Source: Mycobacterium gordonae
GTDB lineage: Bacteria > Actinomycetota > Actinomycetes > Mycobacteriales > Mycobacteriaceae
Reading direction: 5' to 3'
Assembly: GCF_002101675.1 (NCBI RefSeq)
Contig: NZ_LQOY01000205.1
Span: forward strand, 1-64,000
DNA: 64,000 nt
Positions 34,874 through 43,762 of this stretch are shown here, piece after piece; position 1 is the first letter of the stretch, and every line of letters begins with the position of its first letter. The translations under genes were made by a program, and so were the position numbers. A model generated the notes under the pieces. The model saw only the letters and a list, made by a program, of their open reading frames with translations, was not told where the DNA came from and did not search any database.

Positions 34874-36514
34874 ATGTCGTTCGTCAATGTTGTTCCGGAA
34901 GCGTTGGAGACGGCGACGCAGCAGTTGGCGCGTCTCGGGACCTCGTTGCACAGCGCCAATGCCGCTGCCTCGGCGACGACCACCGAAATCCTGTCAGCCG
35001 GTGCCGACGAGATCTCGGCGGCGGTCACCGCGATATTCAGCGGTCACGGCGTGCAGTACCAGTCGTTGAGCGCCGTCGCCGCGCAGTTTCACCAGAGCTT
35101 TTTGCAGACGCTTAATGCGGCCGGTGGCGCGTACGCGGCGGCGGACGCGGCAAGTGCCGCGCCGTTGCAGGCGGTGCAGGACGGCGTCCTGAGTGTGGTG
35201 AACGCGCCGACTCAGGCGCTGTTGGGCCGTCCGCTGATCGGTAACGGCGCGAACGGCACGGCGGCCAACCCCAACGGTGGTGCCGGTGGACTGCTGGTCG
35301 GCAACGGGGGCAACGGTTTCAGTTACAACAGCGGGTTAGACCCGCAGAACGGCGGCAGCGGCGGCGCCGCCGGGCTGATCGGCAACGGCGGTGCCGGCGG
35401 CGCCGGCTTCCGCGGCGGGGTGGGCGGCGCGGGCGGCAACGGCGGGTGGTTGCTCGGCAGCGGCGGCGCCGGCGGCGTCGGAGGAGAATCGGTGCTCTTC
35501 GGCAATGGCGGTGCGGGCGGGGCCGGCGGTAACGCCTCACTCATCGGCTGGGGCGGAGCCGGCGGTGCTGGCGGCAACGCCGGCGGAGGGATCGGCGGGG
35601 CCGGCGGCGCCGGTGGTGCCGGCGGAAGGCTGGTCGCCATCGGGGGCGCTGGCGGTGCGGGTGGATATGGCTTTGTCGGTGGGGGCGCCGGCGGCGTCGG
35701 CGGCGATGCGGGTGGTAACTTCCTCGGCCTCGGTGGTGCCGGTGGTGCGGGTGGAACCGGCTTTACCGCCGGCGGTGCCGGTGGTACCGGTGGCGCCGGC
35801 GGCGGTTACCTCTTCGGACTCGGCGGTGCGGGCGGGGCCGGCGGAACGGCATTCGATGCTACCGGCGTCGGCGGTGCTGGGGGTGCTGGTGGTGCCGCCG
35901 GTGTGCTGAGCGGCTACGCGCAGGGGGGTGTCGGTGGAGCGGGTGGATCCGGCCCCGCCGGTGGCGGTGCGGCCGGTACTGGCGGCACCGGCGCTGTGGT
36001 CCTGGGCACAGGGGTCGGAGGTGCCGGCGGCATCGGCGGCGCGGTGGACCCAACTGGGCCGGGTGGCGTGGGCGGTGGCGGCGGCACGGGCGCGGCGATT
36101 TTCGGCCTGGGCGTGGGCGGTGTCGGAGGCGCGGGCGGCTACAGCAACAACGGCGTCGGTGGCGTCGGTGGTGCGGGCGGCCAGGGCGCAAATGTCGCGG
36201 GACTTGCTGTCGGCGGTACGGGCGGTGCCGGTGGCGGCAGCGTTGGTCAGAGCGGCAATGGCGGTGATGGCGGCGACGCCGGCGGCCTGTTCACTGTTGG
36301 CTTGGGCGGAAACGGCGGCAACGCCGGCTTCGGCAGTGGCGCTGCCGTTGGCGGCGCCGGCGGCAACGTCGGCGCGATCTCCCAGGGCTCCTTCGTCCAG
36401 ACCTTCTTCGGCAACGGCGGTAACGGCGGCAACGGTGTCAACGGCGGCGCCGGCGGTGCCGGCGGTACCGGCGGCTTAGTTCTTGGCGCGAACGGCCAGA
36501 ACGGATTGTCATAG
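34874..36514 (+). CDS. PE_PGRS family protein
   Basis: ATG 34874 (ribosome binding site AGGAGG at 34862) gives 546 residues. Residues 1-95 form the PE domain (MSFVNVVPEALETAT..., a helical hairpin), then a linker with GRPLIGNGANG, then about 400 residues of GGAGG and GGNGG repeats. PE domains direct export by type VII secretion (ESX-5) to the cell surface. Position corresponds to PE_PGRS38 between pbpB and murE in M. tuberculosis, as I recall. Several open frames on both strands here are shadows of the glycine-rich code. Confidence 0.93.
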   Translation: MSFVNVVPEALETATQQLARLGTSLHSANAAASATTTEILSAGADEISAAVTAIFSGHGVQYQSLSAVAAQFHQSFLQTLNAAGGAYAAADAASAAPLQAVQDGVLSVVNAPTQALLGRPLIGNGANGTAANPNGGAGGLLVGNGGNGFSYNSGLDPQNGGSGGAAGLIGNGGAGGAGFRGGVGGAGGNGGWLLGSGGAGGVGGESVLFGNGGAGGAGGNASLIGWGGAGGAGGNAGGGIGGAGGAGGAGGRLVAIGGAGGAGGYGFVGGGAGGVGGDAGGNFLGLGGAGGAGGTGFTAGGAGGTGGAGGGYLFGLGGAGGAGGTAFDATGVGGAGGAGGAAGVLSGYAQGGVGGAGGSGPAGGGAAGTGGTGAVVLGTGVGGAGGIGGAVDPTGPGGVGGGGGTGAAIFGLGVGGVGGAGGYSNNGVGGVGGAGGQGANVAGLAVGGTGGAGGGSVGQSGNGGDGGDAGGLFTVGLGGNGGNAGFGSGAAVGGAGGNVGAISQGSFVQTFFGNGGNGGNGVNGGAGGAGGTGGLVLGANGQNGLS

Positions 36515-36630
36515 TTCCGTAGCGCTGCGCGCGGGCGCGGCTTTGCGCGGTGACCGGGTGCCTCTCGATAGGGTGTCAGGGCCGATCATGGCGATCCCTG
36601 ACCAGCTGAGCCCGAACGGAGGTGCTGCCC

Positions 36631-38154
36631 GTGGCGGAGTCGACGCCCACTGCGCTGCGCCCCCACACGGTCGCCGGCGTGCCATTGACCGCGCTGGCCG
36701 CGCAAATCGGAGCGACGTCCACCGGCGACGCCGACGTGACCGGCGTGACACTGCGCGCTCAGGACGTCCAGCCCGGTGACCTGTTCGCCGCGTTGCCCGG
36801 CTCGACCACGCACGGCGCGCACTATGCCGGCGACGCCATCGGGCACGGGGCAGTGGCGGTGCTCACCGACGCCGACGGGGTTGCCGCGATGGGTGCCCAG
36901 GCGGCGAAGGTGCCGGTCCTGGTCCACCCGGCGCCACGCAGCGTGCTCGGCGGACTGGCCGCGACCGTGTACGGCCGCCCGTCTGACCGGGTCACCGTCC
37001 TCGGCATCACCGGCACCTCGGGCAAAACCACCACGACATACCTGATCGAGGCGGGTCTGCGGGCCGGTGGCCGGGTCGCGGGCCTGGTCGGCACCATCGG
37101 CATCCGCATCGACGGCGCCGACATCCCCAGCGCGCTCACCACGCCGGAGGCCCCGGCCCTGCAGGCGCTGTTCGCGGCAATGGCCGAGCGCGGCGTCGAC
37201 ACCGTGGTGATGGAAGTGTCCAGTCACGCGCTGGCGCTGGGCCGGGTCGATGGCACCGAGTTCGCCGTCGGCGGATTCACCAACCTGTCGCGCGACCATC
37301 TGGACTTCCACCCGACCATGGCCGACTACTTCGAGGCCAAGGCATTGCTGTTCGATCCCGCCTCGGGACTGCGCGCCCACAGGGTGGTGGTATGTGTCGA
37401 CGATGAGGCCGGGCGCGCGATGGCGGCCCGGGCCGGCGACGCGATCACCGTCAGTGTCACCGGCCAACCCGCGCACTGGCACGCCGTCGACGTCACGACC
37501 ACCGGGCCGGCCAGCCAGGAATTCACCGCCGTCGATCCCGCCGGCACACGGCACCGCGTCGGCATCAACTTGCCGGGTCATTACAACATCGCCAACTGCC
37601 TTGTCGCACTGGCGGTTCTGGACGCGGTCGGGGTCGCCCCGGCCCAAGCGGCGGCCGGCCTGCGGGCGACCCGGGTGCCGGGACGTCTCGAACAGGTCGA
37701 CTGCGGCCAGGATTTCCTCGCGCTCGTCGACTACGCCCACAAGCCGGGTGCGCTGCGCGCGGTGCTGGCCACGCTGGCCCAACCGGACCGCCGCCTGGCG
37801 GTGGTGTTCGGCGCCGGCGGCGACCGCGACCCCGGCAAGCGGGCGCCCATGGGTGCGGTGGCCGCCGAACTCGCCGACCTCGTCGTCGTCACCGACGACA
37901 ACCCGCGCAGCGAAGATCCCGCCGCCATCCGCCGCGAAATCCTTTCCGGCGCAGCCGAAGTGGACCCCAAAACCGAGTTGGTCGAGATCGCCGACCGGCG
38001 GGAGGCGATTCGTTACGCCGTCGCTTGGGCCGGTCCCGGTGACGTGGTGCTGATCGCCGGCAAGGGCCACGAGACCGGCCAGCGCAGCGCCGACGAGGTG
38101 CGTCCGTTCGACGACCGGGTGGAACTGGCGCGCGCCCTGGAGGCCCGCCCATGA
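36631..38154 (+). CDS. murE: UDP-MurNAc-tripeptide synthetase (mDAP-adding)
   Basis: I chose GTG 36631, since CGGAGG lies at a good distance (36616-36621); the GTG at 36622 directly touches it. The 507-residue ligase has the ATP motif GTSGKTTTT (about 128) and DNPR (about 423), which marks meso-diaminopimelate specificity. It adds mDAP to UDP-MurNAc-Ala-Glu. It ends overlapping murF (ATGA). In M. tuberculosis several other genes lie between PE_PGRS and murE, as I recall, and are absent here. Confidence 0.95.
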   Translation: MAESTPTALRPHTVAGVPLTALAAQIGATSTGDADVTGVTLRAQDVQPGDLFAALPGSTTHGAHYAGDAIGHGAVAVLTDADGVAAMGAQAAKVPVLVHPAPRSVLGGLAATVYGRPSDRVTVLGITGTSGKTTTTYLIEAGLRAGGRVAGLVGTIGIRIDGADIPSALTTPEAPALQALFAAMAERGVDTVVMEVSSHALALGRVDGTEFAVGGFTNLSRDHLDFHPTMADYFEAKALLFDPASGLRAHRVVVCVDDEAGRAMAARAGDAITVSVTGQPAHWHAVDVTTTGPASQEFTAVDPAGTRHRVGINLPGHYNIANCLVALAVLDAVGVAPAQAAAGLRATRVPGRLEQVDCGQDFLALVDYAHKPGALRAVLATLAQPDRRLAVVFGAGGDRDPGKRAPMGAVAAELADLVVVTDDNPRSEDPAAIRREILSGAAEVDPKTELVEIADRREAIRYAVAWAGPGDVVLIAGKGHETGQRSADEVRPFDDRVELARALEARP

Positions 38155-39647
38155 TCGATTTGACCGTGGCCCAGATCGCCGACATCGTCGGCGGCACCCT
38201 GGCCGACGTCAGCCCGGAAGTGGCCGCAACCACCCGCGTCACCGGGACGGTGGAATTCGACTCGCGCGCCATCGGCCCGGGCGGACTCTTCGTGGCGCTA
38301 CCCGGTGCCCGCGCCGACGGGCACGACCACGCCGCCTCGGCCATGGCCGCCGGCGCGGTGGCGGTGCTGGCCGCCCGGCCGGTGGGTGTGCCCGCCATCG
38401 TCGTCAAACCGCAAGCCGCCGTGGACGACCGGGCGTCGGTGCTCGAGCACGACGCCGACGGCTCGGGTGCCGCGGTGCTGGCCGCGCTCGCCAAGCTGGC
38501 CAAAGCCGTGGCCGCCGAACTGGCGGCCGGTGGCCTGAGGATCATCGGGATCACCGGCTCGTCGGGCAAGACCTCGACCAAGGACCTGGTGGCCGCGGTG
38601 TTGCGGCCGCTGGGCGAGGTGGTCGCGCCGCCGGGCTCGTTCAACAACGAGCTGGGTCATCCCTGGACGGTGCTGCGGGCCACCCGCGACACCGATTTCC
38701 TGATCCTGGAGATGTCGGCCCGCCACCCGGGCAATATCGCCGCGCTGGCCGGTATCGCGACCCCGTCGATCGGCGTGGTGCTCAATGTCGGCACCGCGCA
38801 TCTGGGCGAGTTCGGTTCCCGGGAGATCATTGCGCAAACCAAATCCGAGCTGCCGCAATCTGTTCCGTCATCCGGGGTGGTCATCCTGAACGCCGACGAC
38901 CCGCTGGTGGCGGCCATGGCCGACGTGACCGCGGCCCGGGTCGTGAGGGTGAGTCGCAATGCCGGTCCCAAGACCGACGACGTGTGGGCCGGGCCGGTGT
39001 CACTCGACGAGCTGGCCAGGCCCCAGTTCACGCTGCACGCCGGGGCCGAACAGGCCGAGGTCCGACTCGGCGTCTACGGCGAGCACCAGGTCAGCAACGC
39101 GCTGTGTGCGGCCGCGGTCGCGCTGGAGTGTGGTGCGAGCGTGGAACAGATCGCGGCAGCGCTCGCCGCGACGGGCCCGGTGTCGCGCCACCGCATGCAG
39201 GTGAGCACCCGCGCCGACGGCGTGACCGTCATCGACGACGCCTACAACGCCAACCCCGAGTCGATGCGGGCGGGTCTGCAGGCGCTGGCCTGGATCGCCC
39301 ACGGTGAGGCTCATCCGCGGCGCAGCTGGGCGGTGCTGGGTGAGATGGCCGAACTCGGCGAGGATGCAATAACCGAGCACGACCGCATCGGCCGGCTCGC
39401 GGTGCGATTAGATGTGTCTCGACTCGTTGTCGTGGGAACCGGGAGGTCGATGAGCGCCATGCACCAGGGTGCGGTGATGGAGGGCTCGTGGGGGGAGGAA
39501 GCCGTCATGGTGGATGACGCCGACGGCGCTCTGGCCCTGCTGCGCGCCGAGCTGCAGCCCGGAGACGTGGTGCTGGTCAAGGCGTCCAACTCGGTCGGGT
39601 TGGGGGCGCTGGCCGACGCACTGACCGCCGAAGGCGCACGCCCGTGA
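38151..39647 (+). CDS. murF: UDP-MurNAc-pentapeptide synthetase
   Basis: A 498-residue Mur ligase that adds D-Ala-D-Ala to finish the pentapeptide. The ATP motif GSSGKTSTKD is at about residue 134; the family segments FNNELGHPWT and DAYNANPESMR are visible. Overlaps both murE (ATGA) and mraY (GTGA). Confidence 0.95.
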   Translation: MIDLTVAQIADIVGGTLADVSPEVAATTRVTGTVEFDSRAIGPGGLFVALPGARADGHDHAASAMAAGAVAVLAARPVGVPAIVVKPQAAVDDRASVLEHDADGSGAAVLAALAKLAKAVAAELAAGGLRIIGITGSSGKTSTKDLVAAVLRPLGEVVAPPGSFNNELGHPWTVLRATRDTDFLILEMSARHPGNIAALAGIATPSIGVVLNVGTAHLGEFGSREIIAQTKSELPQSVPSSGVVILNADDPLVAAMADVTAARVVRVSRNAGPKTDDVWAGPVSLDELARPQFTLHAGAEQAEVRLGVYGEHQVSNALCAAAVALECGASVEQIAAALAATGPVSRHRMQVSTRADGVTVIDDAYNANPESMRAGLQALAWIAHGEAHPRRSWAVLGEMAELGEDAITEHDRIGRLAVRLDVSRLVVVGTGRSMSAMHQGAVMEGSWGEEAVMVDDADGALALLRAELQPGDVVLVKASNSVGLGALADALTAEGARP

Positions 39648-40723
39648 GGCAGATTCTTATCGCCGTCGCCATCGCGGTGACCGTGTCCATCCTGCTGACG
39701 CCGGCGCTGATCCGGCTGTTCACCCGGCAGGGCTTCGGTCACCAGATCCGCGAGGACGGCCCGCCCAGCCACCACACCAAGCGGGGCACTCCGTCGATGG
39801 GTGGCGTGGCGATCTTGGCCGGCATGTGGGCCGGCTACCTGGGCACCCACCTGTTCGGTTTGTTGTTCGACGGTGAGGGCATCACTGCGTCCGGCCTGCT
39901 GGTGCTGGGCCTGGCTACCATGCTGGGCGGTGTCGGATTCCTCGACGACCTGATCAAGTTGCGTCGGTCGCGCAACCTGGGACTGAACAAGACGGCCAAG
40001 ACGGTCGGGCAGATCACCGCCGCCGTGCTGTTCGCGGTACTGGTCCTGCAGTTCCGCAACAACGCCGGCCTGACCCCGGGCAGTGCAGACCTGTCGTATG
40101 TGCGCGAAATCGCGACGGTCACGTTCGCGCCCGGCCTGTTCGTGTTGTTCTGCGTGGTGGTGGTCAGCGCGTGGTCGAATGCGGTGAACTTCACCGACGG
40201 GCTGGACGGCCTGGCCGCGGGCTGTATGGCGATGGTGACCGGCGCCTATGTCCTGATCACCTTCTGGCAGTACCGCAACGCCTGCGTCACCGCGCCCGGT
40301 CTGGGTTGCTACAACGTGCGCGACCCGCTGGACCTGGCGCTGGTCGCCGCCGCTACGGCCGGAGCCTGCATCGGCTTCCTGTGGTGGAACGCCGCACCGG
40401 CCAAGATCTTCATGGGAGACACCGGGTCGCTGGCCCTGGGTGGCATCATCGCGGGGCTGTCGGTGACCAGCCACACCGAAATCCTGGCCGTCGTGCTCGG
40501 TTCGCTGTTCGTCGCCGAGGTCACCTCCGTGGTGTTGCAGATTCTGGCCTTCCGCACCACCGGGCGTCGGGTTTTCCGGATGGCGCCCTTCCATCATCAT
40601 TTCGAGTTGGTCGGCTGGGCGGAAACCACGGTCATCATCAGGTTCTGGTTGCTCACCGCGATCACCTGCGGTCTGGGCGTGGCCCTGTTCTACGGCGAGT
40701 ACCTGTCCACGATCGGTGCGTGA
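39644..40723 (+). CDS. mraY: Phospho-MurNAc-pentapeptide translocase
   Basis: A 359-residue protein with about ten membrane helices that transfers phospho-MurNAc-pentapeptide to decaprenyl phosphate, giving lipid I (murX in M. tuberculosis). Catalytic motifs: LDDLIK near residue 102, NFTDGLDGLA near 180, FMGDTGSLALGG near 258 and the PFHHHFEL loop near 315. GTG start overlapping murF. Confidence 0.96.
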   Translation: MRQILIAVAIAVTVSILLTPALIRLFTRQGFGHQIREDGPPSHHTKRGTPSMGGVAILAGMWAGYLGTHLFGLLFDGEGITASGLLVLGLATMLGGVGFLDDLIKLRRSRNLGLNKTAKTVGQITAAVLFAVLVLQFRNNAGLTPGSADLSYVREIATVTFAPGLFVLFCVVVVSAWSNAVNFTDGLDGLAAGCMAMVTGAYVLITFWQYRNACVTAPGLGCYNVRDPLDLALVAAATAGACIGFLWWNAAPAKIFMGDTGSLALGGIIAGLSVTSHTEILAVVLGSLFVAEVTSVVLQILAFRTTGRRVFRMAPFHHHFELVGWAETTVIIRFWLLTAITCGLGVALFYGEYLSTIGA

Positions 40724-40724
40724 C

Positions 40725-42179
40725 GTGCTGGACCCGCTGGCGCCGGACGCGCCCGTCCTGATCGCCGGTGCCCGGGTGACCGGCCGTGCCGTGCTGGCGG
40801 CGCTGAGCCGGTTCGGGGCCGCGCCGACGCTGTGCGACGACGACCCGGCGATGCTGGCCCCGCATGCCGCGGACGGCGTCGCGACGGCCGACCCCGCGGC
40901 CGCGATCGATCAGATCGACCGGTACACGCTGGTGATCACCAGCCCCGGGTTTCAGCCGGACACCCCGGTGCTGGCGGCCGCCGCCGCGGCCGGGGTGCCG
41001 ATCTGGGGCGATGTGGAGCTGGCCTGGCGGCTGGATGCGGCCGGCCACTTCGGGCCACCGCGGCGCTGGCTGGTGGTGACCGGCACCAACGGCAAAACCA
41101 CCACCACCTCGATGCTGCACGACATGCTGACCGCCGGAGGGCTGCGCAGCCGGTTGTGCGGGAACATCGGCGACCCGGTGCTCGACGTGCTGGATCAGCC
41201 TTCGGACGTGCTGGCTGTCGAGCTGTCCAGCTTCCAGCTGTACTGGGCGCCGTCGCTGCGGCCCGAGGCGGGCGTAGTACTCAACATCGCCGAAGACCAC
41301 CTGGACTGGCACCACACCATGGCCGCCTACACCGCCGCCAAGGCCCGGGTGCTCACCGGCCGGGTCGCCGTCGTCGGCCTGGACGACGACCGGGCGGCGG
41401 CGCTCCGCGAGACCGCGCCGGCCGCGGTACGCGTGGGCTTCCGGCTCGGTGCACCCGCGCCCGGGGAACTCGGCGTACGCGACGGGCAACTCATCGACCG
41501 GGCGTTCGCCGAGGATCTGCCCCTGCTGCCGGTGTCGTCGATACCGGTGCCGGGTCCGGTGGGAGTGCTCAACACACTGGCCGCTGCTGCGCTGGCGCGC
41601 GCGGTGGACGTGGCCCCTGAAGCGATCGCCACGGCGATCTCCGCATTCCGCCTGGGTCGCCACCGCTGCGAAGTGGTCAGTGTCGTCGACGGCATCACAT
41701 ATGTCGACGATTCCAAGGCCACCAACCCGCACGCCGCCCAGGCCTCAGTGTTGGCCTACCCCCGCGTGGTGTGGCTGGCCGGCGGCCTGCTCAAAGGTGC
41801 GTCCCTGGATGTCGAGGTCGAACGCATCGCGTCGCACCTGGTCGGAGCGGTCCTCTTCGGCCGGGACCGCGCCGAGGTTGCCGAGGCGTTATCACGACAC
41901 GCCCCCGATGTCCCCGTCGTACACGTTGTTACAGGCGAGGATGTTGAGATGCATGCGACTGGTGTGGTTTCTGTTGCTGATGTGACACAAGTGAATAACG
42001 AGGACGGCCAGGATATCGGGTCTCGCGTGATGGCCGCGGCCGTAGCCGCGGCCCGCGGCCTGGCCAAACCCGGGGACACGGTGCTGCTCGCGCCGGCTGG
42101 CGCATCGTTTGACCAGTTCACCGGCTACGCGGCCCGGGGCGACGCGTTCGCGGCAGCCGTACGCGCCGCGGTCCGGTAG
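40725..42179 (+). CDS. murD: UDP-MurNAc-alanine D-glutamate ligase
   Basis: GTG 40725 begins VLDPLAPDAPVL, which aligns with the M. tuberculosis start as I remember it, and gives 484 residues; GTG 40716, overlapping mraY, is an alternative. The ATP motif GTNGKTTTT is at about residue 120, and AEDHLDWH and DDSKATNPHA are visible. It adds D-Glu to UDP-MurNAc-Ala. A short A/T-richer patch near 41925-42010 encodes a variable loop. Confidence 0.95.
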   Translation: MLDPLAPDAPVLIAGARVTGRAVLAALSRFGAAPTLCDDDPAMLAPHAADGVATADPAAAIDQIDRYTLVITSPGFQPDTPVLAAAAAAGVPIWGDVELAWRLDAAGHFGPPRRWLVVTGTNGKTTTTSMLHDMLTAGGLRSRLCGNIGDPVLDVLDQPSDVLAVELSSFQLYWAPSLRPEAGVVLNIAEDHLDWHHTMAAYTAAKARVLTGRVAVVGLDDDRAAALRETAPAAVRVGFRLGAPAPGELGVRDGQLIDRAFAEDLPLLPVSSIPVPGPVGVLNTLAAAALARAVDVAPEAIATAISAFRLGRHRCEVVSVVDGITYVDDSKATNPHAAQASVLAYPRVVWLAGGLLKGASLDVEVERIASHLVGAVLFGRDRAEVAEALSRHAPDVPVVHVVTGEDVEMHATGVVSVADVTQVNNEDGQDIGSRVMAAAVAAARGLAKPGDTVLLAPAGASFDQFTGYAARGDAFAAAVRAAVR

Positions 42180-42184
42180 GCGGT

Positions 42185-43762
42185 GTGGGTATCGCGGTGA
42201 CCCGGCTGTTCCGCCGGGGCAAGGGGGAGACGTCCGGCGCCGCGCAGGCGCAGGACGAGGCGACAGACCAGTCCGAGCAGGCGGCTGCGGCCGAGGAGAA
42301 GACCGCCGCACCCAAGACCGAGCACAGCGGGCCGCGCACCGCATTCGGTGCCTGGCTGGGCCGGCCCATGACGTCGTTTCACCTGATCATCGCCGTGACG
42401 GCGCTACTGACGTCGCTGGGTCTGATCATGGTGCTGTCGGCGTCGGGCGTGCACTCCTACGGCAACGACGGGTCGGCCTGGATCATCTTCGGCAAGCAGG
42501 TGCTGTGGACGATCGTCGGACTCGTGGCCTGCTACGCGGGGCTGCGGATGTCGGTGCGGTTCATCCGGCGCGTGGCCTTCACCAGCTACGCGGTCACCAT
42601 CATCCTGCTGGTCCTGGTGCTCATCCCCGGCATCGGCAACCTCGCCAACGGATCCCGCAAGTGGTTCGTCATCGCGGGTTTATCCATGCAGCCTTCCGAA
42701 CTCGCCAAGATCGCCTTCGCCATCTGGGGCGCGCACCTGCTGGCGGCCCGGCGCCTGGAGCGCGCCTCGTTGCGCGAAATGCTGATTCCGCTGGTGCCGG
42801 CCGCGCTGATCGCGTTGGGCCTGATCGTGGCCCAGCCCGATCTCGGGCAGACAGTGTCACTCGGCATCATCTTGCTCGGGCTGCTCTGGTACGCCGGGCT
42901 GCCGCTGCGGGTGTTCGTGAGTTCGCTTGGCGCGGTCTTCGCCGCCGGCGCGGTGTTGGCCATGTCGGCCGGCTATCGCTCGGACCGGGTGCGGTCCTGG
43001 CTGGATCCCGAAGACGACCCGATGGACACCGGTTATCAAGCGCGACAGGCCAAATACGCACTGGCGCACGGCGGTATCTTCGGCGACGGCCTGGGCCAGG
43101 GCGTGGCCAAGTGGAACTATCTGCCCAACGCCCACAACGACTTCATCTTCGCGATCATCGGCGAGGAGCTGGGCCTGATCGGTGCGGTCGGCCTGCTGGG
43201 GCTGTTCGGATTGTTCGCCTACACCGGCATGCGCATCGCGCGCCGGTCTGCCGATCCATTCCTGCGCCTGCTCACCGCCACCACGACGTTGTGGGTGCTC
43301 GGGCAGGCCTTCATCAACATCGGCTATGTGATCGGTCTGCTACCCGTCACCGGTCTGCAGCTGCCCCTGATCTCGGCTGGGGGAACGTCAACGGCGGCAA
43401 CGCTTTTCATGGTCGGCATCATGGCGAATGCGGCCCGGCACGAACCCGAAGCGGTGGCCGCGCTGCGCGCCGGCCGCGACGACAAGGTCAACCGGCTGCT
43501 GCGGCTGCCGCTGCCGGAGCCGTACGTGCCCAGCCGCATCGAGTCGTTTCGCGAGCGCAAGCGTCCGCAACCGGCCCGCAAACCGCCGCGGGAGCCGGTC
43601 CGGCGGGTCGCGAGCCCACCGCCGAAAGCGCAGCCGCGCACGAGTCGGCGGTCTGCGGGAAGCGGCCGGGGGCGGGAAAGGCATCATAGATCTGGCCAGC
43701 AACACGCGGGCCGGCGTCAGCCACGGCGCGTAGGAGCATTGGAAGGTCAGCGTTACGGGTGA
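42185..43762 (+). CDS. ftsW: Septal peptidoglycan polymerase FtsW
   Basis: A 525-residue SEDS protein from GTG 42185 (a second GTG at 42197 is possible). About ten helices lie at 65-430, with the SEDS motifs QPDLGQT, WNYLPNAHNDFIF (containing the essential Asp) and LPLISAGGTST. The N-terminus is acidic and disordered. The C-terminal 80 residues are strongly basic and Pro-rich; in M. tuberculosis this tail binds the acidic end of FtsZ. It polymerises lipid II together with PbpB. Ends overlapping murG (GTGA). Confidence 0.95.
   Translation: MGIAVTRLFRRGKGETSGAAQAQDEATDQSEQAAAAEEKTAAPKTEHSGPRTAFGAWLGRPMTSFHLIIAVTALLTSLGLIMVLSASGVHSYGNDGSAWIIFGKQVLWTIVGLVACYAGLRMSVRFIRRVAFTSYAVTIILLVLVLIPGIGNLANGSRKWFVIAGLSMQPSELAKIAFAIWGAHLLAARRLERASLREMLIPLVPAALIALGLIVAQPDLGQTVSLGIILLGLLWYAGLPLRVFVSSLGAVFAAGAVLAMSAGYRSDRVRSWLDPEDDPMDTGYQARQAKYALAHGGIFGDGLGQGVAKWNYLPNAHNDFIFAIIGEELGLIGAVGLLGLFGLFAYTGMRIARRSADPFLRLLTATTTLWVLGQAFINIGYVIGLLPVTGLQLPLISAGGTSTAATLFMVGIMANAARHEPEAVAALRAGRDDKVNRLLRLPLPEPYVPSRIESFRERKRPQPARKPPREPVRRVASPPPKAQPRTSRRSAGSGRGRERHHRSGQQHAGRRQPRRVGALEGQRYG

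Noticed and set aside
35323..36441. Pro-rich and Ala-rich frames opposite or within the PE_PGRS gene
   Set aside because: They are mirror images of the GGAGG code; the PE domain fixes the true frame.
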